Shown piece by piece: positions 5,717 to 5,897 of a stretch of 5,897 nt of DNA (the first letter of the stretch is position 1; each line of letters starts with the position of its first letter). The stretch is from the NCBI GenBank assembly GCA_934338765.1, contig CAKRHL010000141.1, positions 1 through 5,897 on the forward strand, in the 5' to 3' direction. The notes under the pieces were generated by a model, which was not told the origin of the DNA, made no database searches, and saw only the letters and a program-made list of their open reading frames with translations. Both the position numbers and the translations under genes were made by a program. This DNA comes from an uncultured Lachnospiraceae bacterium (GTDB taxonomy: Bacteria > Bacillota > Clostridia > Lachnospirales > Lachnospiraceae).

Positions 5717-5897
5717 ATGGATTCAGAGAAAAAATGCTGTTGTTGTGAACGCAAAAAACAGCGTCAGGACAAGGAATATAAGGACATGATCAACCGCCTG
5801 AGCCGGATCGAAGGACAGGTGCGGGGGATTAAACGGATGGTGGAGGAGGATGCCTATTGCACCGACATTCTGGTTCAGGTATCTGCAGTCAATGCCG
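5717..5897 (+). CDS. csoR: CsoR/RcnR-family metal-sensing repressor, N-terminal part (cut by window edge)
   Basis: Sixty codons of this small all-helical repressor are present; the rest lies past the right edge. INRLSRIEGQVRGIKRMVEE (25-44) is the hallmark DUF156/CsoR N-terminal helix with its DNA-contacting basic residues. AYCTDILVQVSAVNA (46-60) begins helix two, and Tyr47-Cys48 correspond to the Tyr and first Cu(I)-binding Cys of CsoR. The second His and Cys ligands would lie outside the window, so copper is favoured by the Tyr-Cys pair and the operator but not proven; RcnR, FrmR and CstR are relatives. An N-terminal tail with four successive cysteines (7-10) precedes the core and is extra to the basic fold. 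ATG 5717 follows AGGGA (5706-5710). A copper exporter or chaperone gene may follow. Confidence 0.92.
   Translation, partial: MDSEKKCCCCERKKQRQDKEYKDMINRLSRIEGQVRGIKRMVEEDAYCTDILVQVSAVNA

Overview
The window looks like chromosomal DNA of a low-to-medium GC Firmicute, most probably class Clostridia and plausibly Lachnospiraceae. The grounds are strong Shine-Dalgarno sites before most genes, TTGACA/TATAAT-type promoters, AT-rich spacers, and the gene types: a short YtrA-type GntR regulator with an ABC transporter, a BioY biotin transporter and a CsoR-type metal regulator. No protein points to a species. All five complete genes look intact; the sixth is cut by the right edge.

Layout. Positions 1-282 are non-coding. 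They hold an 18-bp-spaced direct repeat (possibly the end of an insertion sequence), a nested hairpin, and then a promoter with a perfect 8-bp inverted repeat that is the likely operator of the next gene. Positions 283-3489 form one operon: a 119-residue GntR/YtrA-type repressor, an ABC ATPase and a large polytopic ABC permease with an extra soluble C-terminal domain. The genes overlap or nearly overlap. The operon ends in a strong hairpin terminator (3523-3569), whose loop also carries an extended -10 that may be the promoter of aroB. aroB (3624-4742, 3-dehydroquinate synthase of the shikimate pathway) follows. A 19-bp stem (4755-4800) then serves as a bidirectional terminator between aroB and the convergent bioY (4887-5453, minus strand). 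The 263-bp gap 5454-5716 is divergent. It carries the bioY promoter with a BirA-like inverted repeat over its -35 box, and the promoter of a csoR-type gene (5717 to the window end) with a CsoR-like operator between its -35 and -10 boxes.

How the parts work together. The window is a set of small, separately controlled units. The GntR protein probably represses its own operon through the inverted repeat at the transcription start, so the transporter would be induced by an unknown signal; in related systems this is often a cell-envelope or peptide-antibiotic stress. Biotin-loaded BirA probably shuts off bioY. The copper-sensor-like CsoR probably represses itself and any copper-export genes beyond the right edge. 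Only aroB shows no clear specific regulator.

I found no clearly new multi-gene system. The points most worth checking are the terminator/promoter overlap before aroB, the permease C-terminal domain, the four-cysteine N-terminus of the CsoR-type protein, the His-to-Arg change near the AroB metal site, and the repeats at the left edge.
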